A stretch of 55,458 bases of DNA from CAZEYT01 sp964516295 (lineage in GTDB: Bacteria; Verrucomicrobiota; Verrucomicrobiia; Chthoniobacterales; Terrimicrobiaceae): assembly GCA_964516295.1 (NCBI GenBank), contig CAZEYT010000008.1, positions 1-55,458 on the forward strand. The letters run 5' to 3'. Below the pieces are notes generated by a model. It was not told the DNA's origin. It made no database searches and saw only the letters and a list, made by a program, of their open reading frames with translations. A program made the translations under genes and the position numbers. Each line of letters begins with the position of its first letter. Position 1 is the stretch's first letter. Shown piece by piece: positions 34,014 through 43,557 of this stretch.

Positions 34014-35282
34014 TGAACATCCCCAAAGCGCTCATCACGGCCGCCGGGCGCAACCAGAGGCATCTCCCGCTGCAAACCATCGTGGATCGCGATGGCTACC
34101 CGCGCTCCGTTCTCACCCACCTCGTGGACGAAGCGGTCTCGGCGGGCATCGAGAAAGCGGCATCGTCACCAGCCCGGGCGACGAGGACCTCTGCCGCCGC
34201 GCCGCCGTCCCACATGCGGGGCGAATTACCTTTGTCGAACAAGCCGAACCGAACGGCTACGGCGATGCGATTTGCTGCGGGCGCGAATTCCTCGGCGACG
34301 ATTTGTTTTTGCTGATGGTCAGCGACCACCTTTACATCAGCCGGAACCGGGAAAGGTCCTGCGCTCAGCACCTGGTAGAAACGACGGCGGCGGAACGATG
34401 CGCGATCAGCGCGGTTCAGGCCCTCTATTTCCTTTATGCGATCTGCGGGTTCTTTCTTCCACCGCGCATTGCCGACCGGCCCGCCGGACGGGCCCCTGCG
34501 AGCACCAACGTTCATTTGCTCGACCGGCGGTTTGCGGAGGCGATTGATGATCTTCTCCAAGCCACCGCCGGTGGCGTGCCCGACGACGCGCAGGCCAGCG
34601 CGCTGGCCCAGGCATTTTATCAACTCGGTCTTCAGAATCTCGCCGATCAGGTCCGCCGGAGCGTGCGGTCGGTCCGCGGCAACCAGTGGATGTTTCGCTG
34701 CGGCCATTCGTCAACCCACCCGCTGCGGGTTCACCCAGCCCTCCTCGCGCGGCGGGAGGGCGATCCGTTACCAATTCTTCACGAGCAAACCGCCGTGGGC
34801 ATGGATCTCTCGCACAGCGCGTAGAGCGACATTTTCTTTCTCGGGATGGATTTCCCCGCGGGAGCCCGCGTTCTCAACATTTCGATCGACCTCGCCCTTG
34901 AGGATCGGGATGAGACACCGCAAACACGCGGACGACGTGGATCGAAATCGCCCCCCTCCTCACCCTGTTCGGCTTCGATCACAGCCGGCATTCAGACGAG
35001 GCGTTCACGGCCACGGCCGTGTGGAGATTCGCCTCTCGAATGCCTACTTACCTCACGCTCAAGGATGTGAAAAAACGGTGGGGCCACCGACAGGAAGATG
35101 TCTATCCGGTGACGCCGTTTGAAAAACTTTGGGGTGATAAGACTGCGCTGCACAACGTGCGTTCGGCATTCGTGGTCGTGCCCCGGACACGCGGTCAGCA
35201 GTTGAAAGCCCAAGCGCAACTTGACGGCTGGCGTCGGGATGGCTCCGCGGCGGCTGTCGAGGCGCTCGGCGACTGGCAATAA
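34014..35282 (+). pseudogene. Decayed nucleotidyltransferase and sugar-metabolism locus
   Basis: Coding-quality protein similarity jumps between frames. In frame 2, MNIPKALITAAGRNQRHLPLQ (from 34014) is the start of a GalU/RfbA-like nucleotidyltransferase. From about 34155 the continuation is in frame 1 (TSPGDEDLC; EQAEPNGYGDAI; LLMVSDHLYIS), then breaks off near 34415 where most of the enzyme is missing. A second protein type follows in the same frame (NQWMFRCGHSSTHPLRV; VGMDLSHSA), is cut by TAG at 34822-34824 where TGG would restore Trp, resumes (SDIFFLGMDFPAGARVL), and shifts frame again near 34915-34937 into IEIAPLLTLFGFDHSR to 35282. At least two frameshifts, one nonsense change and a deletion: not functional. 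Confidence 0.75.
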
Positions 35283-35283
35283 G

Positions 35284-36393
35284 TCAGCGGCGCGCGAGGC
35301 GGCGGAAAAGATACGTGCCGAGTCCGAAGAACAGGACGTTAGGAATCCAGATCAGGACCGACGGCATTGCAGCGGCGTTGTTTCGGAACGTGTCCGCCAT
35401 GATGATGAAGAAGAAGTAAGTGAATGCGATAATGAGACTTAACGCAAAGCCGACGGAAGTCTCTTTGCGGTGGGCTGTGATGCCCATCGGAATCGCAATC
35501 AGCGCAAAGGCCGCACAGGCCAGCGAGGCGGAAAAGCGTTTGTTGAGTTCCACAAAGGCCTCGGTCGTCTTGTCGCCCGCTCCGGCGCGAATGAAGTCGA
35601 TCAGCTCGGGCAAGGTGTAGGCACTGAGCCGCTTGGTGGATTGGAATTCTTCGAAAAACTTCTCGAGCGAAATGGGAAACACCCCTTCTTCCATCACGAT
35701 GCCCTGCTGGATCTTGGAAACATCGGTGGGATCTTTTTCATCGCGCTGTTCGAAGCGGGCGTTGAAAAGCCGGAGGAGGAGGCGCGAGTTTTCCGGGTCG
35801 GGCGTGAGGACCCCTTCGCGCGCATGCACCACTTGGAGCGCTTCGTAGCGCTCGTTCATTTCGATGACAATGATGTTGTAGAGTTTGTTTCCGTCCTTGC
35901 GCCCGACATAGACGCGACGGTCCGGGAACTGATCGACGACTTCATCCGCACGAAAAAGCGAGGCGGGATTGCTCGTGGCAATTTCCACCACCGCCCGGCT
36001 CATGGCCTGCTGGGCTCGCGGGGCCACCTCGATATTGATCCAGAAGCAAATGAGCGTCAGAGAAATGGCGAGGATGAAAACCGGCACGCAGATGCGTGGA
36101 ATGCTTACGCCATTCGCCTTCAGCGCGATGAGTTCATTATCGGCGGAGATTCGTCCAAAAAACAGCAGAAGGGCCGTCAGAAAACCCCATGGAATCGTAA
36201 ATGTCAGCGAAAAGGGCAGGACCAGCGCGATGAAGGCCAGAACGGTCGTGATCGGGACATCCGGATTGTTTATCAAGAGATCGAGGAGTTCTTTGAAGAT
36301 GTTGCCCAGCACCAGAACGAGACTGAGAACCAACACGCCGAAAAACGTGGTGAGCAGGACGCTGAGTCCTACATAACGATCAATGATCTTCAT
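35284..36393 (-). CDS. LptF/LptG family permease (YjgP/YjgQ)
   Basis: 369 residues from ATG 36393. Three membrane helices at the N-terminus (DRYVGLSVLLTTFFGVLVL onward), a ~150-residue periplasmic jellyroll part (FRADEVVDQFPDRRVYVGRK; ARFEQRDEKDP) and three C-terminal helices (SLACAAFALIAIPMGITA). This is the permease part of the inner-membrane ABC extractor that moves lipopolysaccharide outward, so the organism is probably LPS-bearing. Whether it is F or G cannot be decided. Last gene of a leftward cluster, 30 bp after accA. Confidence 0.88.
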   Translation of the reverse strand: MKIIDRYVGLSVLLTTFFGVLVLSLVLVLGNIFKELLDLLINNPDVPITTVLAFIALVLPFSLTFTIPWGFLTALLLFFGRISADNELIALKANGVSIPRICVPVFILAISLTLICFWINIEVAPRAQQAMSRAVVEIATSNPASLFRADEVVDQFPDRRVYVGRKDGNKLYNIIVIEMNERYEALQVVHAREGVLTPDPENSRLLLRLFNARFEQRDEKDPTDVSKIQQGIVMEEGVFPISLEKFFEEFQSTKRLSAYTLPELIDFIRAGAGDKTTEAFVELNKRFSASLACAAFALIAIPMGITAHRKETSVGFALSLIIAFTYFFFIIMADTFRNNAAAMPSVLIWIPNVLFFGLGTYLFRRLARR

Positions 36394-36423
36394 GCGCCGT
36401 TGAAGAAAAAGCCCCGGGGCGGC

Positions 36424-37380
36424 TTACTCTTCGAAAACCCCCATTTTCCGGAACTTCGCATAGCGCTGCTTCACGAGTTCCTCGGTGGAGAGTTTTTGAA
36501 TCGATTGCAGCGCCTCGGTGATGGCGGCTTTCAGGTAAGCGGCCGCGGCCTCCGGATCGTGATGGGCGCCGCCGAGAGGTTCCGGGATGACGCCGTCAAC
36601 AATGCCCATTGCAACCAACTCGCGGGCGTTGAGCTTCAGGGCCTCGGCCGCTTCGGGAGCGTGCTTGCGGTGTTTCCAAAGAATCGCAGCACATCCTTCG
36701 GGACTGATCACCGAGTAGTAGGCATTTTCCAGCATGAGAACACGGTCGCCGACGCCGATGCCAAGCGCGCCGCCGGATCCTCCCTCGCCGATCACGACAG
36801 CGACAACGGGCGTCCGGAGAACCATCATCTCCCGGATGTTCACCGCAATGGCCTCGGCAATGTGGCGTTCTTCCGCGCCCACTCCCGGGTAGGCCCCGGG
36901 GGTGTCGATGAGCGCCACAACCGGAAGGCCGAATTTTTCCGCCATCCGCATGAGCCGCAGGGCCTTGCGGTAACCCTCCGGATGCGGGCTTCCGAAGTTG
37001 CGGAGGAGATTCTCTTTCACGTCACGGCCCTTTTGCTGCCCGATGACCACACAGCGAATGCCGTTGATTGAAGCGAAGCCTCCCGGCATCGAGGGGTCGT
37101 CCCCGAAAAGTCGGTCGCCCTTGAGCTCAACAAAATCGGTGAACGCGAGGCGCACATAATCGAGGAAAAACGGGCGGGCGGTATGTCGCGCGATCTGAAC
37201 CCGCTGCCAGGCCGTGAGATTCCCGTAGATTCCGACCCGGGTGGCTTCGAGCTTCTCCTGCATGGCGCGGAGTTCCGGGTCGAGGTCGATTTTGCTCTGG
37301 TCGAGCTGCCGCTTCAGATCGGCGATCTTTTCTTCCAGTTCGATAATGGGCTTCTCAAATTCCAACGGCTGCTTGTTCAT
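36424..37380 (-). CDS. accA: Acetyl-CoA carboxylase carboxyltransferase, alpha subunit
   Basis: 318 residues from ATG 37380. N-terminal helix LEFEKPIIELEEKIADLK, then the carboxyltransferase core: LTAWQRVQIARHTARP, DRLFGDDPSMPGGFA, LIDTPGAYPGVGAEERHIAEAIA, VIGEGGSGGALGIGVGDRV and SVISPEGCAAILWK. It forms the A2B2 carboxyltransferase of fatty-acid synthesis with AccD, which is not in the window. Start is 5 bp after the stop of the LysM gene, so translation is likely coupled. Confidence 0.96.
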   Translation of the reverse strand: MNKQPLEFEKPIIELEEKIADLKRQLDQSKIDLDPELRAMQEKLEATRVGIYGNLTAWQRVQIARHTARPFFLDYVRLAFTDFVELKGDRLFGDDPSMPGGFASINGIRCVVIGQQKGRDVKENLLRNFGSPHPEGYRKALRLMRMAEKFGLPVVALIDTPGAYPGVGAEERHIAEAIAVNIREMMVLRTPVVAVVIGEGGSGGALGIGVGDRVLMLENAYYSVISPEGCAAILWKHRKHAPEAAEALKLNARELVAMGIVDGVIPEPLGGAHHDPEAAAAYLKAAITEALQSIQKLSTEELVKQRYAKFRKMGVFEE

Positions 37381-37385
37381 GAAGA

Positions 37386-38231
37386 TTACTGAATGATCAC
37401 CGGCGTTCCACGTGTGACGAGTACGAAAATTTCCGCGGCCTCCTCGGGGGTGAAAACAATTCCCGGCGGTGGAGGCGGCGGGGTGCCCTCGGTGGGCGGA
37501 GCGGGAAGACTGCGGAGGGCCAGACCGCCCGTGCCGAGCATGATCCACCGGTCGCCGGTCTCGTAATCTTTCGAGCCAAAGGCCAGCCGGTCGCTCCCCT
37601 TCATCATAAACTTGTCATTCACCTTTGTCTCGATCTTGCCCGAGGCGACCGACGGCGGGAGCTTGAAGGAAAGCGGCGTGTATTCCTTGAAAAACTCCCC
37701 GTTGTTCCGGACCGTGACGCTCTGCGCTCCGCGATCAATGACCAGCGAGGTGTCGATCTGCGGCACGAGGAGCGGCTGGCCGATCTTGAGATTGATCGTC
37801 GTGAGGCCGTTTACCCGATAGATCAACTCGGCGCTTGTCTTGAATTTCGAGGCGATTTTCACCAGAGAATCCCCCGAGACGACCGAATACTCGACTTTGC
37901 CAAGACCGGCGACCGGGGCGAAGAAGGCGGCGGCATTGATGCGTCCAAGCGCCGCGCGGGCATCGCGCGCACCGGCGGATTCCGGGTAGGACTGAAGATA
38001 CGCGTGGATCGCAGCGACGGCCTCCGGCGTATTGAGCTCGAGCTGGGGCTTGAGCGCCTCAAATGCAGCGATGGCCGGGTCCGGCGGCGGTGTCGACGCG
38101 GCCTCGGCGACGGCGAGCTTTTCCTGCACGTCGAGCTTCTTGGGCTTGAGATGGAATTCGTAGACAAAATACCACGTCCCGCCGGCAATCGCCGCGATGA
38201 GCACAAGGATGGTCAGGGTTTTCCAAATCAT
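37386..38231 (-). CDS. LysM protein with degenerate YkuD (L,D-transpeptidase) domain
   Basis: 281 residues. N-terminal membrane anchor (WKTLTILVLIAAIAGGTWYF), a helical linker, a LysM peptidoglycan-binding motif at ~114-157 (YSVVSGDSLVKIASKF; INLKIGQPLLVP) and a C-terminal part that follows the YkuD pattern (TSLVIDRGAQSVTV; KLPPSVASG; WIMLGTGGLALRS; then TPEEAAEIFVLVTRGTPVII). The catalytic His and the SHGCxR motif are missing, replaced by a Pro-rich stretch before IVFTPEE. The protein should bind the cell wall but not crosslink it. It precedes accA by 5 bp. Confidence 0.75.
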   Translation of the reverse strand: MIWKTLTILVLIAAIAGGTWYFVYEFHLKPKKLDVQEKLAVAEAASTPPPDPAIAAFEALKPQLELNTPEAVAAIHAYLQSYPESAGARDARAALGRINAAAFFAPVAGLGKVEYSVVSGDSLVKIASKFKTSAELIYRVNGLTTINLKIGQPLLVPQIDTSLVIDRGAQSVTVRNNGEFFKEYTPLSFKLPPSVASGKIETKVNDKFMMKGSDRLAFGSKDYETGDRWIMLGTGGLALRSLPAPPTEGTPPPPPPGIVFTPEEAAEIFVLVTRGTPVIIQ

Positions 38232-38279
38232 TTTCGACTCCCTTCAGTTTGGTTCCAGAACGCTCGAAAGCGAGGAAAT

Positions 38280-38804
38280 TCAAGCCAGCCCGCGTCGACG
38301 CCACTCGGCCACGTTTTCGCCGGCCGAACGCTGGATCATTTCCATGGTGAATTTCAGCAAACAGACCTCCCACGCATCGTCCACACCGGCGATCAGTGCG
38401 GCAAACGGCTCGTTGTCGGCCTGCATGCGCTGCTGGAGGCGGTCCAACGCAGCCTCCATCGGTTCGCGGACGACCTGCTCGGAGACGTCCGTTTTGCGAA
38501 GCTGGAATCCGTAACGCAGGATCCGCATCGCCTCGGGGTTCGACTCGATCCAGTCCGCCGCCTCGCGGGCGTTCTCCCCGAACCCATCGAGCAGTAGCTT
38601 CGAAAAATGATGCGGCGAAATAATGCGGGGACGCTCGGCTTCGATCCGGCCATTGCGGATGCGCACGGTATCGACTTCATCAAGCAGTTCGCTCACCAGC
38701 GAAAACCGAAATCGCGTCGTGCCAAACGTCTCGATGGCACTCTGCGGGCTCACCACGACACGCGTATTCTCCATCGCGTAGTGGAAGTCATGCGGTTGAA
38801 ACAT
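38280..38804 (-). CDS. Conserved hypothetical protein
   Basis: 174 residues from ATG 38804 (ATG 38774 also in frame). Mostly helical, acidic and soluble, with a distinctive C-terminus VDDAWEVCLLKFTMEMIQRS. No recognised domain, signal or membrane segment. It heads the leftward cluster ending with LptF/G, 48 bp before the LysM gene, and is divergent from ispH (115 bp shared region). Codon use looks like its neighbours. A link to envelope growth is inferred only from position. Confidence 0.65.
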   Translation of the reverse strand: MFQPHDFHYAMENTRVVVSPQSAIETFGTTRFRFSLVSELLDEVDTVRIRNGRIEAERPRIISPHHFSKLLLDGFGENAREAADWIESNPEAMRILRYGFQLRKTDVSEQVVREPMEAALDRLQQRMQADNEPFAALIAGVDDAWEVCLLKFTMEMIQRSAGENVAEWRRRGLA

Positions 38805-38861
38805 CGGTCGAAACTAGCGGTAGCCGCCCCGCGCTGCAACTCCGGGAATTCGGTTCTCGGT

Positions 38862-38890
38862 TTGACAAAGACCCGGATTTGCATTTGAGA
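38862..38890 (+). promoter_or_regulatory. Putative promoter of ispH
   Basis: A consensus -35 TTGACA at 38862-38867 is followed after 17 bp by TTGAGA (38885-38890), a weak -10. The first in-frame start, GTG 38920, is 29 bp downstream. Confidence 0.4.
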
Positions 38891-38919
38891 CAGGGGTCAA
38901 TCCCGTCATCTCGACCCGG

Positions 38920-40161
38920 GTGCCACCGCCTGTCCCACATACTTTGTCCACACCCACACCTCCATCCGCAAAACCGACCCGCGTGAATCTCCGCACCCCG
39001 GATGTCATGGCCCGCGTGCAGGAGCAGGTCGAAGAGCACTATCGAAGTGGCCTCGTCGAGCGCATCCGGGCGGCGGGTGGTGTTTTGGAGTCGAAAAAAA
39101 CAACCATCCGGCTCGCTAGGGAGTTCGGGTTTTGTTACGGCGTCGAACGCGCGATCGACTTGGCCTACGCGGCCGCGAAGGTATTTTCCGACCGGCGGAT
39201 TTTTCTGCTCGGCGAGATCATTCACAATCCAGACGTGAACGCCCAAATGGCCGCGATGGGAATTCGGTTTTTTCCTGTTCGCCCGTCGGAAGCGGATTTG
39301 GCCGATCTTTCCGAGGTCGATGTGGTCATCGTTCCGGCCTTCGGGGCCGAGGTCGCGACCGTCGAAGCGGTGAAGAATCGCGGATGCCAGATCGTCGATA
39401 CGACCTGCGGCGATGTCATGAGTGTCTGGAAGCGCGTCCGCCAGAATGCCAACGAACAGGTGACATCGATCATCCACGGAAAAGCCACGCACGAAGAGAC
39501 CCGGGCGACAGCCTCGCGGGCGTTGGGGCCAAATTCCGACGGCCACTACCTCGTCGTCCTCGACCTCGCGCAGACCCGGATCGTGTGCGATTTTCTGGAG
39601 AACAGGGGCGACCCGGCTGCATTTCTGAAGCGATTCGAGGGGGCGGTGAGCCCGGGGTTTGATCCCCTCCTCCACTTGCAGCGAATCGGCGTCGCCAACC
39701 AGACCACCATGCTGCGAAGTGAGACCGAGTCGATCCAAGCCATGCTGCGCGAATCCATCGCCCGGCGGGATGGCGGCAGCACCGCGAACTTCCGCTACTT
39801 CGACACGATCTGCGGAGCCACGCAGGACCGACAGGACGCCCTTTTTCACCTGCTTGCCGAGCCGCTCGATTTGCTCCTCGTCGTTGGCGGCTACAATAGC
39901 TCGAACACGACCCACCTCGTCGAAATCGGCCAGCGAAAACTACCCACGTGGTTCATTCGAAATGCCACCTGCCTCGTCTCCGCCGATGAGATTCGTCATT
40001 TCGACCTGCACACCAAATCCGAAGCGACCGGCCGCGCGTGGCTGCCCTCCGGCGAGGCACTGCACATCGGGATCACCGCCGGAGCCAGCTGTCCGAACAA
40101 CTTGATCGAAGACACCATCCGCCGCGTGCTGGAATTGCGCGGCGAAGCCCCTCCGGCGTAA
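38920..40161 (+). CDS. ispH: 4-hydroxy-3-methylbut-2-enyl diphosphate reductase (long form)
   Basis: 413 residues from GTG 38920 (GTG 38983 would give 392). Last step of the MEP isoprenoid pathway, giving IPP and DMAPP. The three Fe-S Cys are in FGFCYGVERA (~72), DTTCGDV (~163) and GASCPNNLIED (~391). The substrate His motifs are GEIIHNPDVN and IHGKATHEET. The N-terminal extension and internal insertions make it the longer cyanobacterial/plant-like form rather than the ~315-residue E. coli form. No other MEP gene is nearby. Confidence 0.93.
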   Translation: MPPPVPHTLSTPTPPSAKPTRVNLRTPDVMARVQEQVEEHYRSGLVERIRAAGGVLESKKTTIRLAREFGFCYGVERAIDLAYAAAKVFSDRRIFLLGEIIHNPDVNAQMAAMGIRFFPVRPSEADLADLSEVDVVIVPAFGAEVATVEAVKNRGCQIVDTTCGDVMSVWKRVRQNANEQVTSIIHGKATHEETRATASRALGPNSDGHYLVVLDLAQTRIVCDFLENRGDPAAFLKRFEGAVSPGFDPLLHLQRIGVANQTTMLRSETESIQAMLRESIARRDGGSTANFRYFDTICGATQDRQDALFHLLAEPLDLLLVVGGYNSSNTTHLVEIGQRKLPTWFIRNATCLVSADEIRHFDLHTKSEATGRAWLPSGEALHIGITAGASCPNNLIEDTIRRVLELRGEAPPA

Positions 40162-40179
40162 TGTTGCTTGCCCCACCCC

Positions 40180-42273
40180 ATGCGTTTCGCTCGAATCCTC
40201 ATTTACGGACTTCCCCTCCTGCTCATCGCGCTTATCGCCGCGTCGTTTGTCAATTCCGCGTCCCTCTCCCGCACCAAGAAAAATGAAATGGCGGTCGGCG
40301 TTCTCGGCGAACCTTCGACTTTGAATCCGATCAAGGAAGCCGATGCCGCAGCCTCGACGGTATTCTCGCGGATTTTCAACGGTTTGCTCACTTACAACGA
40401 GAATCTCGAAATCGTCGGCGATCTCGCGAAATCCTGGCATCTCAGCCAGACGACCACGGTTTTCCTCCGCGACCAAGCCGCCGCCACGCAAGCAGCTGCC
40501 TTGCTCGAAACCTGGCGGCCGGAGTGGAACGACTGGCAATTGGAAGCCGTCACCGCCGATGGTTCGCTCCTCAAACTCGCCTTCACCGAACCCGGGCTGG
40601 ATGCTTCCGAAAAAATCGTCGCCCGACTCCCCGCCGATCTTCTCTCGCCCCGATTCGGACTCCGAGCCGAGGTGAAAGAGGGCGCCCGCGACGTTCTTGC
40701 TGCTTTTCTCGCCGCCAACCCAAAGGCCGCAGTCGATCGCACGTGGGTGGAATCCGGTGGAGCTTTCGAGGTGACGGCTGCGCCGGATGTCCGCCCGTTG
40801 CTCGAGGCGTCGATTCAGGAAAAAGGCGGCACCGTCACCGAGCTTGGCCCCGTTCCCTTTTTGGCCGAACCATTGGTCGTCTTCCACCTTCGCGAGGGCG
40901 TCCGCTGGCACGATGGCAAACCATTCACCTCGCGGGATGTGGAATTCACCTACCGGGCGATCATGGACGACGCCACGGCCTCCCCGCGCAAGGCCGACTT
41001 CGACCTCATCCAAAGCGTCGAGACACCCGGCCTCCGCACCGTCCGCGTCACCTACCGCAAACCCTATTCCCCGGCCCTGAACAGTTGGATGATTTCCATC
41101 CTCCCCGCCCACATTCTCGATGGAAAATCGCAGGACTGGTGGAGCAAACACTTCAACCGCAGTCCGATTGGCACGGGCGCATTTCGCTTCGCCGAATGGC
41201 GCACCAATGAATTCATCCGCGTCGTCCGAAATCCCGATTTCTTCGACGCCCCGGCCCCGTGGCTTGATGCCATTGTCTTCCATTCCCTTCCCGACCAACT
41301 CGCCCTTCGCCTGTCTTTTGAAACCCGCCAGATTGACTTTTGGACCGCCGAGCCATGGACCGTTCAGGCCTTCCAAAACGACCCGCGCTTCGATGTCTTC
41401 TCCGCCCCGGCCAGTCAATACACTTACATTGGGTGGAACCTGAAGCGCCCCCTTTTCCAAGACCCAAAAGTCCGTCAGGCCCTCGCCCATGCTGTCGATG
41501 TTCAGGCCATGGTGAAATACATCCTCTACGGCAACGGCATCCAGAGCACCGGAATTTTCACTCCGCAAATGTGGTTCTTCAATCCCCGGGTCGTACCCTT
41601 CACCTACGACCCCGCCAAAGCGGCCGCCCTCCTCGACGAAGCCGGCTGGGTTTTGGGACCGGACGGATTCCGCACCAAAGACGGCCAGCGCTTTTCCTTC
41701 ACCCTCATTACGAACAACGCCAACGAAGTCCGCCGCGACATTGCCACGCTTGTTCAGGACAACCTCCGCGCGCTTGGCATCGAGGTTCGTGTCGAGCTTT
41801 ATGAGTGGGCTGTTTTTCTAAAAAACTATGTCAACAAGGGCAATTTCGACGCCGTTGTCCTCGCTTGGTCTCTCGGCTACGACTACGACCAATTTCAAAT
41901 CTGGCACTCCTCGCAGACCAACCCGGAGCAACTCAATGTCGTCGGCTACCAAAATCCCGAGGTCGACCGCCTCCTCGAATCCATCCGACAGGAATACAAC
42001 CGCGACCGCATCATTTCCATGGCGGGCCTGATGCAGAGCATCATTTATCGCGATCAGCCCTACCTCTTCCTCTACGTGCCCCAAGGCACCTCCGTCATGT
42101 GGCGCGACAGCTATCGCATCCGCCGCCCGAACCCGGAAGGCGGGTGGATCGACGAGCCAGTCACCATGACCAAGGCCGGATGGTCCTTTTGGTCCGATTG
42201 GTTCTACCGCCCGGAATTCGCCGACCGCCTCCCTCCTCTCGAAGACAAACCGAAAACTCCGACAGCCGAGTAG
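40180..42273 (+). CDS. ABC transporter solute-binding protein, family 5, with a large insertion
   Basis: 697 residues from ATG 40180. Membrane/signal segment ILIYGLPLLLIALIAASFVN, then SBP family 5 motifs: GVLGEPSTLNPIKEADAAAS, LAKSWHLS, FHLREGVRWHDGKPFTSRDVEFTYRAI, SPIGTGAFRFAEW, YIGWNLKRPLF and VRQALAHAVD. Normally the strand after AESWxxS leads straight into FxLRxGVxWHDG. Here about 140 residues (~90-232) are inserted, with a WNDWQLEAVTADGSLLKLAF unit. Binds oligopeptides, nickel or similar cargo outside the cytoplasmic membrane. The transporter's permease and ATPase genes are not adjacent. Confidence 0.88.
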   Translation: MRFARILIYGLPLLLIALIAASFVNSASLSRTKKNEMAVGVLGEPSTLNPIKEADAAASTVFSRIFNGLLTYNENLEIVGDLAKSWHLSQTTTVFLRDQAAATQAAALLETWRPEWNDWQLEAVTADGSLLKLAFTEPGLDASEKIVARLPADLLSPRFGLRAEVKEGARDVLAAFLAANPKAAVDRTWVESGGAFEVTAAPDVRPLLEASIQEKGGTVTELGPVPFLAEPLVVFHLREGVRWHDGKPFTSRDVEFTYRAIMDDATASPRKADFDLIQSVETPGLRTVRVTYRKPYSPALNSWMISILPAHILDGKSQDWWSKHFNRSPIGTGAFRFAEWRTNEFIRVVRNPDFFDAPAPWLDAIVFHSLPDQLALRLSFETRQIDFWTAEPWTVQAFQNDPRFDVFSAPASQYTYIGWNLKRPLFQDPKVRQALAHAVDVQAMVKYILYGNGIQSTGIFTPQMWFFNPRVVPFTYDPAKAAALLDEAGWVLGPDGFRTKDGQRFSFTLITNNANEVRRDIATLVQDNLRALGIEVRVELYEWAVFLKNYVNKGNFDAVVLAWSLGYDYDQFQIWHSSQTNPEQLNVVGYQNPEVDRLLESIRQEYNRDRIISMAGLMQSIIYRDQPYLFLYVPQGTSVMWRDSYRIRRPNPEGGWIDEPVTMTKAGWSFWSDWFYRPEFADRLPPLEDKPKTPTAE

Positions 42274-42297
42274 CCCGCGCCCCAGGGGCCACGATCC

Positions 42298-43557
42298 CTA
42301 GACCTTGACCCGCTCGATCTCGGCTCCCAAGGCATTCAGCTTTTCATCGATCGACTCATAGCCACGGTCAATGTGATAAACCCGATTAACCTCGGTGATG
42401 CCTTCCGCTTGGAGCCCCGCAAGAACCAGCGCGGCTGACGCGCGCAAGTCGCTGGCCATCACCGGTGCGGCGCTTAGTTTCTCCACGCCATGGATCACAG
42501 CCGTCGGGCCCTCGAGCTCGATGTTGGCACCCATGCGTTTCAACTCCGAAACGTGCATGAAACGTTGGGGAAAAACATTCTCGGTCACCACGCTGATCCC
42601 ATCCGTTGTTGCCAAAAGCGCGCACATTTGCGCCTGCATATCGGTCGGAAATCCCGGATACGGCAGCGTATCCAACTTGAGCGCACGCCGGTTGCTCCCC
42701 GGCCGGATAGTCACGCTGTGATCAAGCGTCTCGATCTCGAATCCCGATTGGGAAAGGGGGTCAGTGACGGCGCGCAGATGGGCGGGATCCACTCGCTTCA
42801 ACGTGACTTCCTCACCGCAAATCGCTCCCGCAGCGAGAAACGTGCCGGCTTCGATCCGGTCCGGGATCACCTCGTGCTCGGCACCGTGGAGTTCCTTGAC
42901 CCCTTCGATGATGATCCGGCGCGTGCCCGCCCCCTCGATTTTCGCACCCATGGCGATCAGAAAATTGGCCAGGTCGACGACTTCCGGCTCCTCGGCCGCC
43001 CCGTCGATAACCGTGGTTCCGTACGCAAGAACGGCGGCCATCATGACATTGTCGGTTCCCAGCACGGTGGAACCAAATTTTCCGCGAAGCGAGATCGTCG
43101 CGCCGCGAAGCTCGGGGGCGAGAACTTTGACATTTCCATTCTGCACACGAACCGCGGCCCCCATCGCTTCAAATCCCCGCAGATGAAGATCGATCGGCCG
43201 GTCACCAATAATACAACCGCCCGGCAAAGAAACCGTGGCTTCCTTCTCACGGCCGAGGAGCGGCCCCAAAATGCACACCGACGCCCGCATCTTGCGCACA
43301 ATGTCGTAGGGAGCCTCGGTCTGAACGTTTTCCGCCTTGATCTTCACGACGCCGCTGGCCCGCTCGACCTCGCATCCGAGCTCGCTCAGAATCGTCAACA
43401 TGTAGTGGATATCGCTCAAATCCGGAACACGCGAAATCACGCAGGGCTCCCGCGTCAAAAGGGTCGCCGCGAGAATTGGCAGGGCCGAATTCTTTGAACC
43501 GCTGATTTTGACCGTGCCGCGCAGACGCCGACCACCGTGAACGAGAATTTTATCCAT
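42298..43557 (-). CDS. murA: UDP-N-acetylglucosamine 1-carboxyvinyltransferase
   Basis: 419 residues from ATG 43557, exactly the usual MurA length. First committed step of peptidoglycan synthesis. The catalytic Cys, target of fosfomycin, is present in KMRASVCILGPLLGR. Other signatures are GSKNSALPILAATLL, LPGGCIIGDRPIDLHL, IPDRIEAGTFLAAGA and PGFPTDMQAQ. Its start lies 8 bp inside prmC, so the two are translationally coupled. It converges on the solute-binding protein gene with 24 bp between. Confidence 0.97.
   Translation of the reverse strand: MDKILVHGGRRLRGTVKISGSKNSALPILAATLLTREPCVISRVPDLSDIHYMLTILSELGCEVERASGVVKIKAENVQTEAPYDIVRKMRASVCILGPLLGREKEATVSLPGGCIIGDRPIDLHLRGFEAMGAAVRVQNGNVKVLAPELRGATISLRGKFGSTVLGTDNVMMAAVLAYGTTVIDGAAEEPEVVDLANFLIAMGAKIEGAGTRRIIIEGVKELHGAEHEVIPDRIEAGTFLAAGAICGEEVTLKRVDPAHLRAVTDPLSQSGFEIETLDHSVTIRPGSNRRALKLDTLPYPGFPTDMQAQMCALLATTDGISVVTENVFPQRFMHVSELKRMGANIELEGPTAVIHGVEKLSAAPVMASDLRASAALVLAGLQAEGITEVNRVYHIDRGYESIDEKLNALGAEIERVKV

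Noticed and set aside
38939..39915. Minus-strand frame over ispH (part of a 375-codon frame)
   Set aside because: ispH on the plus strand has all three Fe-S cysteines. The opposite frame has no recognisable domain.
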